DNA of 64,000 bases from Sphingomonas cavernae (GTDB taxonomy: Bacteria; Pseudomonadota; Alphaproteobacteria; Sphingomonadales; Sphingomonadaceae): assembly GCF_003590775.1 (NCBI RefSeq), contig NZ_QYUM01000002.1:1364001-1428000 (forward strand), in the 5' to 3' direction. The notes under the pieces are model-generated. The model saw only the letters and a list, made by a program, of their open reading frames with translations, had not been told where the DNA came from and did no database searches. Shown one piece after another: positions 25,419-32,223 of this stretch. The position numbers were made by a program, and so were the translations under genes. The first letter of the stretch is position 1. Each line of letters begins with the position of its first letter.

Positions 25419-26690
25419 ATGGACCATTTCGATCTTCGCAGCGGCAGGCTGCACGCCGAGGACGTGGCGCTGGAAGCGATCGCCGAGGCGGTCGGCACGC
25501 CCGTCTACGTCTATTCGCAGGCAACCATAGAGCGTCACGCGCGCGTGTTTCGCGAGGCGGTGTCGGGCGCCGGGCGTGGCGAGCCGTGGATTTCCTTCGC
25601 GGTCAAGGCCAACCCCAACCGCGCGGTGCTTTCGGTGCTCGCGGGGCAGGGCTTCGGCGCCGATGTCGTGTCGGCGGGCGAGTTGATCCGCGCAATCGCC
25701 GCGGGAATTCCGGCCGACAAGATCATCTTTTCTGGCGTCGGCAAGACCGCCGACGAGATGCGCCTCGCGCTCGCGCACGGTATCGGCCAGTTCAACCTGG
25801 AGTCCGAGCCCGAGGCCGAGATGCTGTCGGCAGTCGCGAGCGAGCTCGAGGTCGAGGCGCGCGTTGCCTATCGCGTCAATCCCGACGTCGATGCGGGCAC
25901 GCATGCCAAGATCTCGACGGGCAAGTCCGAAAACAAGTTCGGCATTCCCATTGACACCGCGCTCGCAGCCTATGCTCGCGCCGGCGCGATGCCCGGGCTG
26001 AAGCTGCAGGGCGTCGCGGTGCATATCGGCAGTCAGTTGACCGCGCTCGAACCGCTCGAGGCGGCTTTCACCAAGATCGGCGCGCTGGTCCGCGAATTGC
26101 GCGCAGCGGGGCATGACATCACCATCGCCGACCTGGGGGGCGGACTGGGCGTGCCCTACGACCCCGCATTGCCGGTGCCGCCAAGTCCCGCCGATTATGG
26201 CGCGATGGTCCGCCGCGTGACCGCCGGTTGGGACGTGCGCGTGGCGTTCGAGCCCGGTCGGCTGATCGTGGCCAATGCCGGCGTGCTGCTTTCGCGCGTG
26301 ATCCGCGTCAAGGACGGCGTGACGCATCCCTGGGTGATCGCCGACGCCGCGATGAACGATCTGCTTCGCCCCAGCCTCTACGACGCCTGGCACGAGATCC
26401 GCGCGGTGACTCCATCGGGCCATCGCTTCACTGCCAATGTGGTGGGGCCGGTCTGCGAGACGGGTGACACCTTCGCGATCGCGCGAGAGATGGACGCCGT
26501 GGCGGCGAACGACCTGATCGCGTTCATGACCGCGGGCGCTTATGGCGCGACGATGGCAAGCACGTACAACAGCCGCGCGTTGACCCCCGAGGTGCTGGTC
26601 TCGGGCGATCGGTGGGCGGTGGTGCGCGCACGCCAGCCGCTTGAGGCGCTGATCGCCGCCGATTCGATGCCCGACTGGTTGGGTGGCTGA
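25419..26690 (+). CDS. lysA: diaminopimelate decarboxylase
   Basis: The 423-residue PLP enzyme converts meso-diaminopimelate to L-lysine. Key parts are WISFAVKANPNRAVLSVLAGQGFGADVVSAGE (PLP-binding Lys in AVKANPN near residue 63), KFGIPID, GVAVHIGSQL, the Gly-rich ADLGGGLGVPY, EPGRLIVANAGVLL, and the substrate motif CETGDTF near the C-terminus. It starts four bases after the LptM-like stop, so the argH-lipoprotein-lysA run is one operon. The siroheme synthase-like gene follows by 45 bp. Confidence 0.97.
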   Translation: MDHFDLRSGRLHAEDVALEAIAEAVGTPVYVYSQATIERHARVFREAVSGAGRGEPWISFAVKANPNRAVLSVLAGQGFGADVVSAGELIRAIAAGIPADKIIFSGVGKTADEMRLALAHGIGQFNLESEPEAEMLSAVASELEVEARVAYRVNPDVDAGTHAKISTGKSENKFGIPIDTALAAYARAGAMPGLKLQGVAVHIGSQLTALEPLEAAFTKIGALVRELRAAGHDITIADLGGGLGVPYDPALPVPPSPADYGAMVRRVTAGWDVRVAFEPGRLIVANAGVLLSRVIRVKDGVTHPWVIADAAMNDLLRPSLYDAWHEIRAVTPSGHRFTANVVGPVCETGDTFAIAREMDAVAANDLIAFMTAGAYGATMASTYNSRALTPEVLVSGDRWAVVRARQPLEALIAADSMPDWLGG

Positions 26691-26735
26691 GGCGCGACTT
26701 GGCAATCGCGCCGCCAAGCGCGACAAGGCATGCCA

Positions 26736-27503
26736 ATGCACAGCCTGCCCATATTCCTGCGCCTGAAGGCGCGCCCGGTCATCCTGCTTGGCGAGGGTGC
26801 CGTGCGCGACGCCAAGGCGCGGCTGCTCCAGCGCGCCGGCGCCATCATCGTGGGAGAGGGGGACGCAGCAGCGCTTGCGATCGTCGCGATCGAGGATGAG
26901 GATCTGGCGGTGGCCGCGGTCGCGCGGCTGAAGGCGCGTGGGATACTGGTCAATGCGGTGGACCGACCCGCGCTGTGCGATTTCACATTGCCCGCGATCG
27001 TCGATCGCGATCCGGTGTTGGTCGCGATCGGGACGGGCGGCGCGTCGGCAGGGCTGGCCAAGGTGCTACGCCAGCGGATCGAGGCGCTGCTGCCGGCTTC
27101 GCTGGGCAAGCTGGCGACGGGGCTTCATTCGGCGCGGGGCGCGATCCGTGCCCGCTGGACCCAGCCCGATCAGCGGCGTCGCGCGATCGATGCGGCGCTT
27201 GAAGGTCCGCTCGATCCGTTGCGCGCGCAGGACGGCGACGCCGTGGCGCGCTGGCTCGCCGCGCCCGACATCAGGTTCGATGCCGGGCTCGTCACGATGG
27301 TGCTGCGTTCGGACGATCCCGATGATCTCAGCCTGCGCGAGGCGCGGCTATTGGGTCAGGCGGACACAATATTCCACGCGCCTGATGTTTCCGCCGCAAT
27401 CCTCGCACGCATCCGGGCGGACGCCGCGCGTGTCATAGCGGCGCCGTCGGAGCCGTTGCCCGCGGGCCTTTCCATATTCTTGACCCGGCGGGATGAGGCG
27501 TAA
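26736..27503 (+). CDS. siroheme synthase-like precorrin-2 dehydrogenase/ferrochelatase
   Basis: ATG 26736 sits 7 bases after AAGG, better than the ATG at 26730. Residues 1-145 match the CysG N-terminal module: PVILLGEGAVRDAKARLLQRAGA (NAD-binding GxG), ILVNAVDRPALCDFTLPAIVDRDPVLVAIGTGGASAGLAKVLRQRIE, then LHSARGAIRARW. It would oxidise precorrin-2 and insert iron. After residue 185 a short stretch (VTMVLRSDDPDDLSLREARLLGQADTIFH) resembles the first part of uroporphyrinogen III methyltransferase, but the Gly-rich SAM loop is lost and the domain stops. The product is 255 residues. Confidence 0.85.
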   Translation: MHSLPIFLRLKARPVILLGEGAVRDAKARLLQRAGAIIVGEGDAAALAIVAIEDEDLAVAAVARLKARGILVNAVDRPALCDFTLPAIVDRDPVLVAIGTGGASAGLAKVLRQRIEALLPASLGKLATGLHSARGAIRARWTQPDQRRRAIDAALEGPLDPLRAQDGDAVARWLAAPDIRFDAGLVTMVLRSDDPDDLSLREARLLGQADTIFHAPDVSAAILARIRADAARVIAAPSEPLPAGLSIFLTRRDEA

Positions 27504-27513
27504 GCAGCAGCGC

Positions 27514-28101
27514 CTAGCTGCCGAGCTGGTCTACCTGCTGCTGAAGCGCCTGAAGCGAATCGGCAAGTCTCTGGCGATCGGCCAGCATGTCGTGGACCTT
27601 GGAGCGGAGCTCGCCGATCTCGATCGCACGGTGCGCGATACGCGCATCGAGCGATTCGTTGGAACGGCGCAGTTCCTCGATTTCCTGCGCGCGCTCGATC
27701 AGCCTGCGCATCCGCGCATCGAGCACCTCGAATTCGAAGGGCTTGGCAACGTGATCGTCGGCGCCGCCGCCCAGCGCCTCGACCACGGCGCCCGGATCGC
27801 TCCGCGCGGTGATCATCAGTACGGGTGTGTGGCGGCGGTGCTGCATGCCCCGGATCTCGCGCAGAACCGTCATTCCCGACATGCCGGGCATAACCATGTC
27901 GAGCAGCACGAGATCGAAGTTGCGCCCCTGGATGCGGTCGAGCGCCTCGGCGCCGCTCGCGCACAGACAGCAGCGATATCCCATCTGCGACAGCCTGCGG
28001 CCGATGACCTGCAGGTTGGTCCGGCTGTCGTCGACGACGAGGATATCGAGCGGTGCGCCCGGGGGCGTCGCTTTGGCCGCACTGAGCGGAGACAGGGCCA
28101 T
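27514..28101 (-). CDS. response regulator with coiled-coil C-terminus
   Basis: ATG 28101 has GGAG five bases upstream and is preferred to 28119. Residues 15-135 form a receiver domain: LDILVVDDSRTNLQVIGRRLSQ, the phospho-acceptor Asp in FDLVLLDMVMPGMSG, PVLMITARSD, and AKPFEFEVL with the conserved Lys. The remaining 60 residues are a charged coiled coil and no output domain is present. It probably signals by protein contact, like many standalone or RpfG-like receivers. No kinase gene is adjacent. Confidence 0.9.
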   Translation of the reverse strand: MALSPLSAAKATPPGAPLDILVVDDSRTNLQVIGRRLSQMGYRCCLCASGAEALDRIQGRNFDLVLLDMVMPGMSGMTVLREIRGMQHRRHTPVLMITARSDPGAVVEALGGGADDHVAKPFEFEVLDARMRRLIERAQEIEELRRSNESLDARIAHRAIEIGELRSKVHDMLADRQRLADSLQALQQQVDQLGS

Positions 28102-28212
28102 ATTCACTCCGGCTGACATTTCTCAGGCGGGGATGGTTAGGGCAAAGCCCTCACGATTTGGTTAATGAACTGCCAATTCCCAGACCTTGATTCCCACTGC
28201 AACCGATCAGAC

Positions 28213-28617
28213 TCAGAGGAGCGCGAGCGAGGAGAGTTCGCCCAGCATCTCGGGCGGCAGTTCGTCGGCGTCGCCGAGAGCGCCGAGATCCGAAGGGGCA
28301 TCGCTCGTCTTGAGATAGCGCCAGCCCTGATGTGCGCGTCGTGGGCGCGGTTGGACGGCAACCACGTGCGAATCGAGCCGGATGATCCAGCGCTTCTCGC
28401 TTTCCATCTCCTCGAAACCGAGAATCGTCTGTCGCGCGGCAAGCTTGTGCTTGATGATCCAGTAGAGCGACCCGCCGATCAGCTCTTCGTGGCGCGTCGG
28501 GCGATAACGTGTCGTCACTTCGGCGACCTCGTTCTTGCTGCGCGCGGCGATCCGCTGCGCGAGAATCTCGAGCGAGGGGCAGCCCACGGCGACCTTGGTG
28601 AGATTGAGTTCGGCCAT
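28213..28617 (-). CDS. DUF1489 family protein
   Basis: The 134-residue product has the DUF1489 pattern: LNLTKVAVGCPSLEILAQRIAAR, TRYRPTRHEELIGGSLYWIIKHKLAARQTILGFEE, WIIRLDSHVVAVQPRPRRAHQGWRYLKTSDAPSDLG. The family is widespread in alphaproteobacteria, appears cytoplasmic and has no known function. It lies 36 bp downstream of the mgtE stop on the same strand and may be co-transcribed with it. Confidence 0.88.
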   Translation of the reverse strand: MAELNLTKVAVGCPSLEILAQRIAARSKNEVAEVTTRYRPTRHEELIGGSLYWIIKHKLAARQTILGFEEMESEKRWIIRLDSHVVAVQPRPRRAHQGWRYLKTSDAPSDLGALGDADELPPEMLGELSSLALL

Positions 28618-28652
28618 GTCCCCAATTGGGCGCCTCCGCTGCCAGGATCAAG

Positions 28653-30068
28653 CTATCCCGTCAGCCCCGTTGCGGCCGCGAGCCCCAGAAAGACAAAGAA
28701 GCCCATCGAATCGGTCGTCATGGTGACGAAGACCGAGGACGCGACCGCAGGGTCGGCGCCATAGCGCTCGAGCGTCAGCGGCACGAGCACGCCGGCCATG
28801 CCCGCTATCAGGATGTTGGTCATCATCGCCGCGGCTATCACGGCACCGAGCTGCGGATTGGTGAAGGCGAGTGCGACGCCGATTCCGATCACCACCGCCA
28901 CGGTCGCGCCATTGAGCAGTGCGACCCGAATTTCACGCCGGATCGTGCGCCAGGTGTTGGATTGGGTGAGCTGATTGGTGGCGAGCGCGCGCACGGTGAC
29001 TGCCATGGTCTGCGTGCCCGCATTGCCGCCGACCCCCGCAACGATTGGCATCAGCGCGGCAAGCGTCACCATTTGCGCGATCGTGCCTTCGAACAGCCCG
29101 ATGATCGTGGAGGCAACGAGCGCGGTGGCGAGATTGGCGATCAGCCAGCGCACGCGGCTCTTGTAGCTGTCCATCACGGGCTCGTTGATGTCGCCTTCGC
29201 CCGCGCCCGAAAGCTTGAGGATGTCCTCGCCCGCTTCCTCCTGGATGATGTGGACGATGTCGTCGACGGTGATCATGCCGACCAGGCGGCCCGACTGGTC
29301 GACCACCGCCGCCGAGATCAGCGCATATTTCTGGAACTTCAGCGCTGCCTCTTCCTGATCCATGTCGACCGGTATCAGCGTCTGCTCGCGCGCCATTACG
29401 TCCGAAATTGCGATCGAACGCGGCGTGCGCAGCACCCAGCTCAGCGCGCAACAGCCCACCGGATGGTGCGCCGCGTCGACGACATAGACTTCCCAGAAAT
29501 CGGTGGTCAGATCCTCGTTGCCGCGCAAATAGTCGAGCACGTCGCCCACCGTCCAATGCTCGGGCACCGCGATGAGGTCGCGCTGCATCAGGCGGCCGGC
29601 CGATTCCTCGGGGTAGGACAGCGCCTCTTCGATCGCGGCACGGTCGTCGGGGGCCAGTGCGCGGAGAACGGCGCGCTGGTCGTCTTCCTCCATGTCCTCG
29701 ATGATCGCGACGGCGTCGTCGGTATCGAGTTCGCCCGCGATTTCGGCGACCTGATGCGGCTCGAGCGCGTCGATCAGGTCCTCGCGAACATAATCGTTCA
29801 TCTCGGCGAGAACGTCGCCATCGAGCAGGTCGGATAGCGCGGCGGCGAGCGCCTGGCGTCGATCGGACGGGGTGAGCTCGAAGAGATCCGCGATGTCGGC
29901 GGGGTGCAGAGGCTCAACGAGCGCGCGCGCACCCTCCGCGTCACCCGAATCGACGCGTTCGAGCACGCCCGTCACGAATTCGGGGGTCAGCCGGTCCTCG
30001 GCGTCATGACTGGGTTCGGCAACGACCGATACATCCTCAGGCACATGTTTCAGCTCGGTCTCGGTCAT
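28653..30068 (-). CDS. mgtE: magnesium transporter MgtE
   Basis: The 471-residue protein has all MgtE parts. There is an acidic MgtE_N helical domain (about 25-150, with LHPADIADLFELTPSDRRQAL). Two CBS domains (about 155-280) contain VPEHWTVGDVLDYLRG and VVDQSGRLVGMITVDDIVHIIQEEAGEDI. Five membrane helices then start near 310, including IVAGVGGNAGTQTMAV with the pore GNAGTQ motif. The cytosolic domains close the pore when magnesium is high. A palindromic repeat lies upstream. Confidence 0.96.
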   Translation of the reverse strand: MTETELKHVPEDVSVVAEPSHDAEDRLTPEFVTGVLERVDSGDAEGARALVEPLHPADIADLFELTPSDRRQALAAALSDLLDGDVLAEMNDYVREDLIDALEPHQVAEIAGELDTDDAVAIIEDMEEDDQRAVLRALAPDDRAAIEEALSYPEESAGRLMQRDLIAVPEHWTVGDVLDYLRGNEDLTTDFWEVYVVDAAHHPVGCCALSWVLRTPRSIAISDVMAREQTLIPVDMDQEEAALKFQKYALISAAVVDQSGRLVGMITVDDIVHIIQEEAGEDILKLSGAGEGDINEPVMDSYKSRVRWLIANLATALVASTIIGLFEGTIAQMVTLAALMPIVAGVGGNAGTQTMAVTVRALATNQLTQSNTWRTIRREIRVALLNGATVAVVIGIGVALAFTNPQLGAVIAAAMMTNILIAGMAGVLVPLTLERYGADPAVASSVFVTMTTDSMGFFVFLGLAAATGLTG

Positions 30069-30116
30069 CGCTGCCTCCCCTCGTGAAACACGGCCCCCAG
30101 CAAGATTGTTGCTCTA

Positions 30117-30165
30117 GAGCACTTCCCGGAAAAGTGGGAACCGGTTTTTCGGTCAGGAAGTGCTC
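30117..30165. repeat. palindromic intergenic repeat, unit 1
   Basis: GAGCACTTCC (30117-30126) pairs with GGAAGTGCTC (30156-30165) around a centre holding aaaagtgggaaccggttttt. It resembles a common alphaproteobacterial intergenic repeat. With the next unit it fills most of the gene-free stretch 30069-30461. Confidence 0.75.
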
Positions 30166-30179
30166 CAGATATTGAGTCG

Positions 30180-30229
30180 AGAGCCTTTCTTGTCCGGCAA
30201 GGCGATTCCGCCTTGCCGGGAAAGGCTCT
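30180..30229. repeat. palindromic intergenic repeat, unit 2
   Basis: AGAGCCTTTC (30180-30189) with GAAAGGCTCT (30220-30229), and inside it CCGGCAAGGC (30194-30203) with GCCTTGCCGG (30210-30219), make a long two-stage hairpin. There is no T tract. No gene is visible between here and 30462. Confidence 0.75.
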
Positions 30230-30461
30230 AGGCTCTCGAAACGGCACAGGCAATCCGTGGAATGGCTGTCAAAAGGGATGTTTCCGCGGAGGCTCTTGGC
30301 TATAAACCGTCCAGGCTTGGCACAAGCCCGGCGGAGACAGCGTACACGCGACCCGCGCTGTCTCCGCCTCTTGTCCCCCTCACCGCGCGCGGACTTTCCC
30401 TGCCGCCAAGGATCGCTATATGGGGCGGCAGTTTTGCAACCCTATTTGCCGGGAGCCGATC

Positions 30462-30911
30462 ATGGCGGACACTCTTACCCTGACCCTCGACAATGGCGGC
30501 GACGTCGTCATCAAGCTGCGCCCCGACCTCGCACCCGGCCACGTCGCCCGGATCTCCGAGCTCGCCGATGAAGGCTTTTACGACGGCGTGATCTTCCACC
30601 GCGTGATCGACGGCTTCATGGCGCAGGGCGGGGATCCCACCGGCACGGGCATGGGTGGCTCGAAACTTCCCGACCTCGCCGCCGAATTCAACCGCGAACC
30701 GCACGTCCGCGGCGTTTGCTCGATGGCGCGCGCGCAGAACCCCAACAGCGCCAACAGCCAGTTCTTCATCTGTTTCGACGATGCCCGTTTTCTCGACGGT
30801 CAGTACACTGTCTGGGGTGAAGTGACCTCGGGCATGGAGCATGTCGACGCGCTCCCCAAGGGCGAGCCCCCGGCGAACCCCGGCAAGATTGTCACCGCGC
30901 GCACGAGCTGA
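30462..30911 (+). CDS. cyclophilin-type peptidyl-prolyl cis-trans isomerase
   Basis: ATG 30462 follows GGAG. The 149-residue protein is a cytoplasmic cyclophilin: LTLTLDNGGDVVIKLRPDLAPGHVARISELADEGFYDGVIFHRVIDGFMAQGGDPTGTGMGG, then VCSMARAQNPNSANSQFFICFDDARFLDGQYTVWGEV. The catalytic Arg in FHRVI and the QFFI motif are present. It speeds proline isomerisation in protein folding. It lacks a signal peptide, so it is PpiB-like rather than PpiA-like. Confidence 0.94.
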   Translation: MADTLTLTLDNGGDVVIKLRPDLAPGHVARISELADEGFYDGVIFHRVIDGFMAQGGDPTGTGMGGSKLPDLAAEFNREPHVRGVCSMARAQNPNSANSQFFICFDDARFLDGQYTVWGEVTSGMEHVDALPKGEPPANPGKIVTARTS

Positions 30912-30928
30912 GGCGGGCGTTCATGTAT

Positions 30929-31042
30929 CCGCTCATCCTGAGTAGCCATTGAGCTTGGCGAAATGGCGTATCGAAGGACCGTTCGAGTGCGTCCTTCGAT
31001 ACGAGCCCTCGCCAAGCTCGGTCTCTACTCAGGATGAGCGGG
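30929..31042. repeat. palindromic intergenic repeat with nested arms
   Basis: Outer arms CCGCTCATCCTGAGTA and TACTCAGGATGAGCGG match exactly. Inner arms GAGCTTGGCGA and TCGCCAAGCTC, and then TATCGAAGGAC with GTCCTTCGATA, are also complementary. The 114-bp element lies between the convergent cyclophilin and LysR genes. It looks like a sphingomonad-type mobile palindrome. Confidence 0.85.
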
Positions 31043-31059
31043 TTGAAATGGGCTGCCCC

Positions 31060-31944
31060 TCAAGTCTCGAACAGCGGCACCAGCCAGTCGTGAAACAGCC
31101 GTACCGGGCGCGCTTCCAGTGCGCGCGGGCGGCACGCGAACCAATAGCTGTAGGGACTCTCCACCTCGACATCGAACAGGCGGACGAGCCGCGGATCGTC
31201 GGCATCCTCCAGATGGCTGTCGAGCATGAAGGCGACGCCGAGTCCGCCCGCTGCGGCCTCGAGCATCAATTGGCCCGAATCGAAATGATCGATCGCGATC
31301 GGCTCAAGGCTCTTCAGTCCCAGCGCGTTGCGAAACACGTCGAAAGTCTCGGGCATGTCGCGATGGATCAGCACCGTGGTGCGCGCCAGATCCTCGGGCG
31401 TGCGGATCGCATTGGGGCCCTCGGTCAGCTTGCGTCCCGCAATGGGATAGACACGGTTCCGCCCCAGACGCCGCGAATACAGGGCGGGGTCGATCTCGCG
31501 TGCGAGCGGGATCGCGACATCGAGGCCTTCGCCCAGCCGTGAAAGGCTATGCGCGGCGGTGTCGATGTCGAGATGCAGTTCGGGATGTCTGGCGCGCAGC
31601 GCCGGCAAATGCGGCATCAGTTTTTGCGACGCGAAGAGCGGCAGGATGCCGAGCCGCAAACGAAGAACGTCTTGATTGGTCGACAGATCGTCGATCGCCA
31701 GCGACAGCATGTCGATCGCGGGCGCGATCTGGCGGAGCAGCCTTTCGCCGTCTTCGGTAAGCACCAATGCCTGATGGCGCCGGCTGAACAATGCGCGGCC
31801 AAGGAAGCGTTCGAGCGCCTGGACGCGGCGACTTAGCGCCGGCGAAGACAGCGCAAGCTCCTCCGCCGCGGCCTTGATCGAGCCGAGCCGCGCAACCTGG
31901 ACAAAAGCCTCGATCGCGGTGAGTGGGGGCAAACGCCGCATCAA
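31060..31944 (-). CDS. LysR family transcriptional regulator (GcvA-like)
   Basis: The 294-residue protein has the LysR winged helix at residues 5-64 (PPLTAIEAFVQVARLGSIKAAAEELALSSPALSRRVQALERFLGRALFSRRHQALVLTEDGERLL). A substrate-binding domain of the GcvA type follows (LRLRLGILPLFASQKLMPHLPALRARHPELHLDIDTA). No catabolic operon touches it; the candidate sRNA and the CDC48 gene lie on the other side, so it could act on that region or elsewhere. ATG 31944 or the next codon may be the start. Confidence 0.92.
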   Translation of the reverse strand: MMRRLPPLTAIEAFVQVARLGSIKAAAEELALSSPALSRRVQALERFLGRALFSRRHQALVLTEDGERLLRQIAPAIDMLSLAIDDLSTNQDVLRLRLGILPLFASQKLMPHLPALRARHPELHLDIDTAAHSLSRLGEGLDVAIPLAREIDPALYSRRLGRNRVYPIAGRKLTEGPNAIRTPEDLARTTVLIHRDMPETFDVFRNALGLKSLEPIAIDHFDSGQLMLEAAAGGLGVAFMLDSHLEDADDPRLVRLFDVEVESPYSYWFACRPRALEARPVRLFHDWLVPLFET

Positions 31945-31994
31945 TTCTCCTCGTACGCATTTGGGGCGGTGCTAGCCGCGTCTCGCTTCACTAT

Positions 31995-32153
31995 TGATTG
32001 TCCGTGACACTTTTATGATTGCAATATATGCAATCGGCAAGAGGCTTTTCGCACTTGCAACATTCTTTGCTGCACTGCACATAGAGCGGGCCTTTCAGGC
32101 ATCCTCTCCTAAAAACTTTCAAGGCCGGTCCTTCGGGATCGGCCCTTTTTTTT
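31995..32153 (+). ncRNA. candidate small RNA with strong intrinsic terminator
   Basis: No open frame fits here, yet a strong terminator ends the region: GGCCGGTCC-TTCG-GGATCGGCC (32123-32144) followed by eight T. Something must be transcribed rightward into it, and no top-strand gene precedes it. Upstream are a perfect dyad GATTGCA-N5-TGCAATC (32017-32035) and a small GCCT-TTC-AGGC stem. An open loop carries CATCCTCTCCTAAAAACTTTC, which can pair with ribosome-binding sites. The 5' end is a guess; the terminator and loop are seen directly. Confidence 0.55.
32123..32153 (+). terminator. Rho-independent terminator ahead of the CDC48-type gene
   Basis: A nine-pair stem with a UUCG tetraloop (one G-U pair) and an eight-T tract. 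It lies 70 bp before the ATG at 32224 and follows no coding gene, so it most likely ends the candidate small RNA or attenuates transcription into the ATPase gene. Confidence 0.85.
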
Positions 32154-32223
32154 GGTCCGGGGTCGAAAGGGGTCCACGCGCGCCCTATCTTGCCGCTGTC
32201 GTTGATAGCGGAGCAAATAGCCA

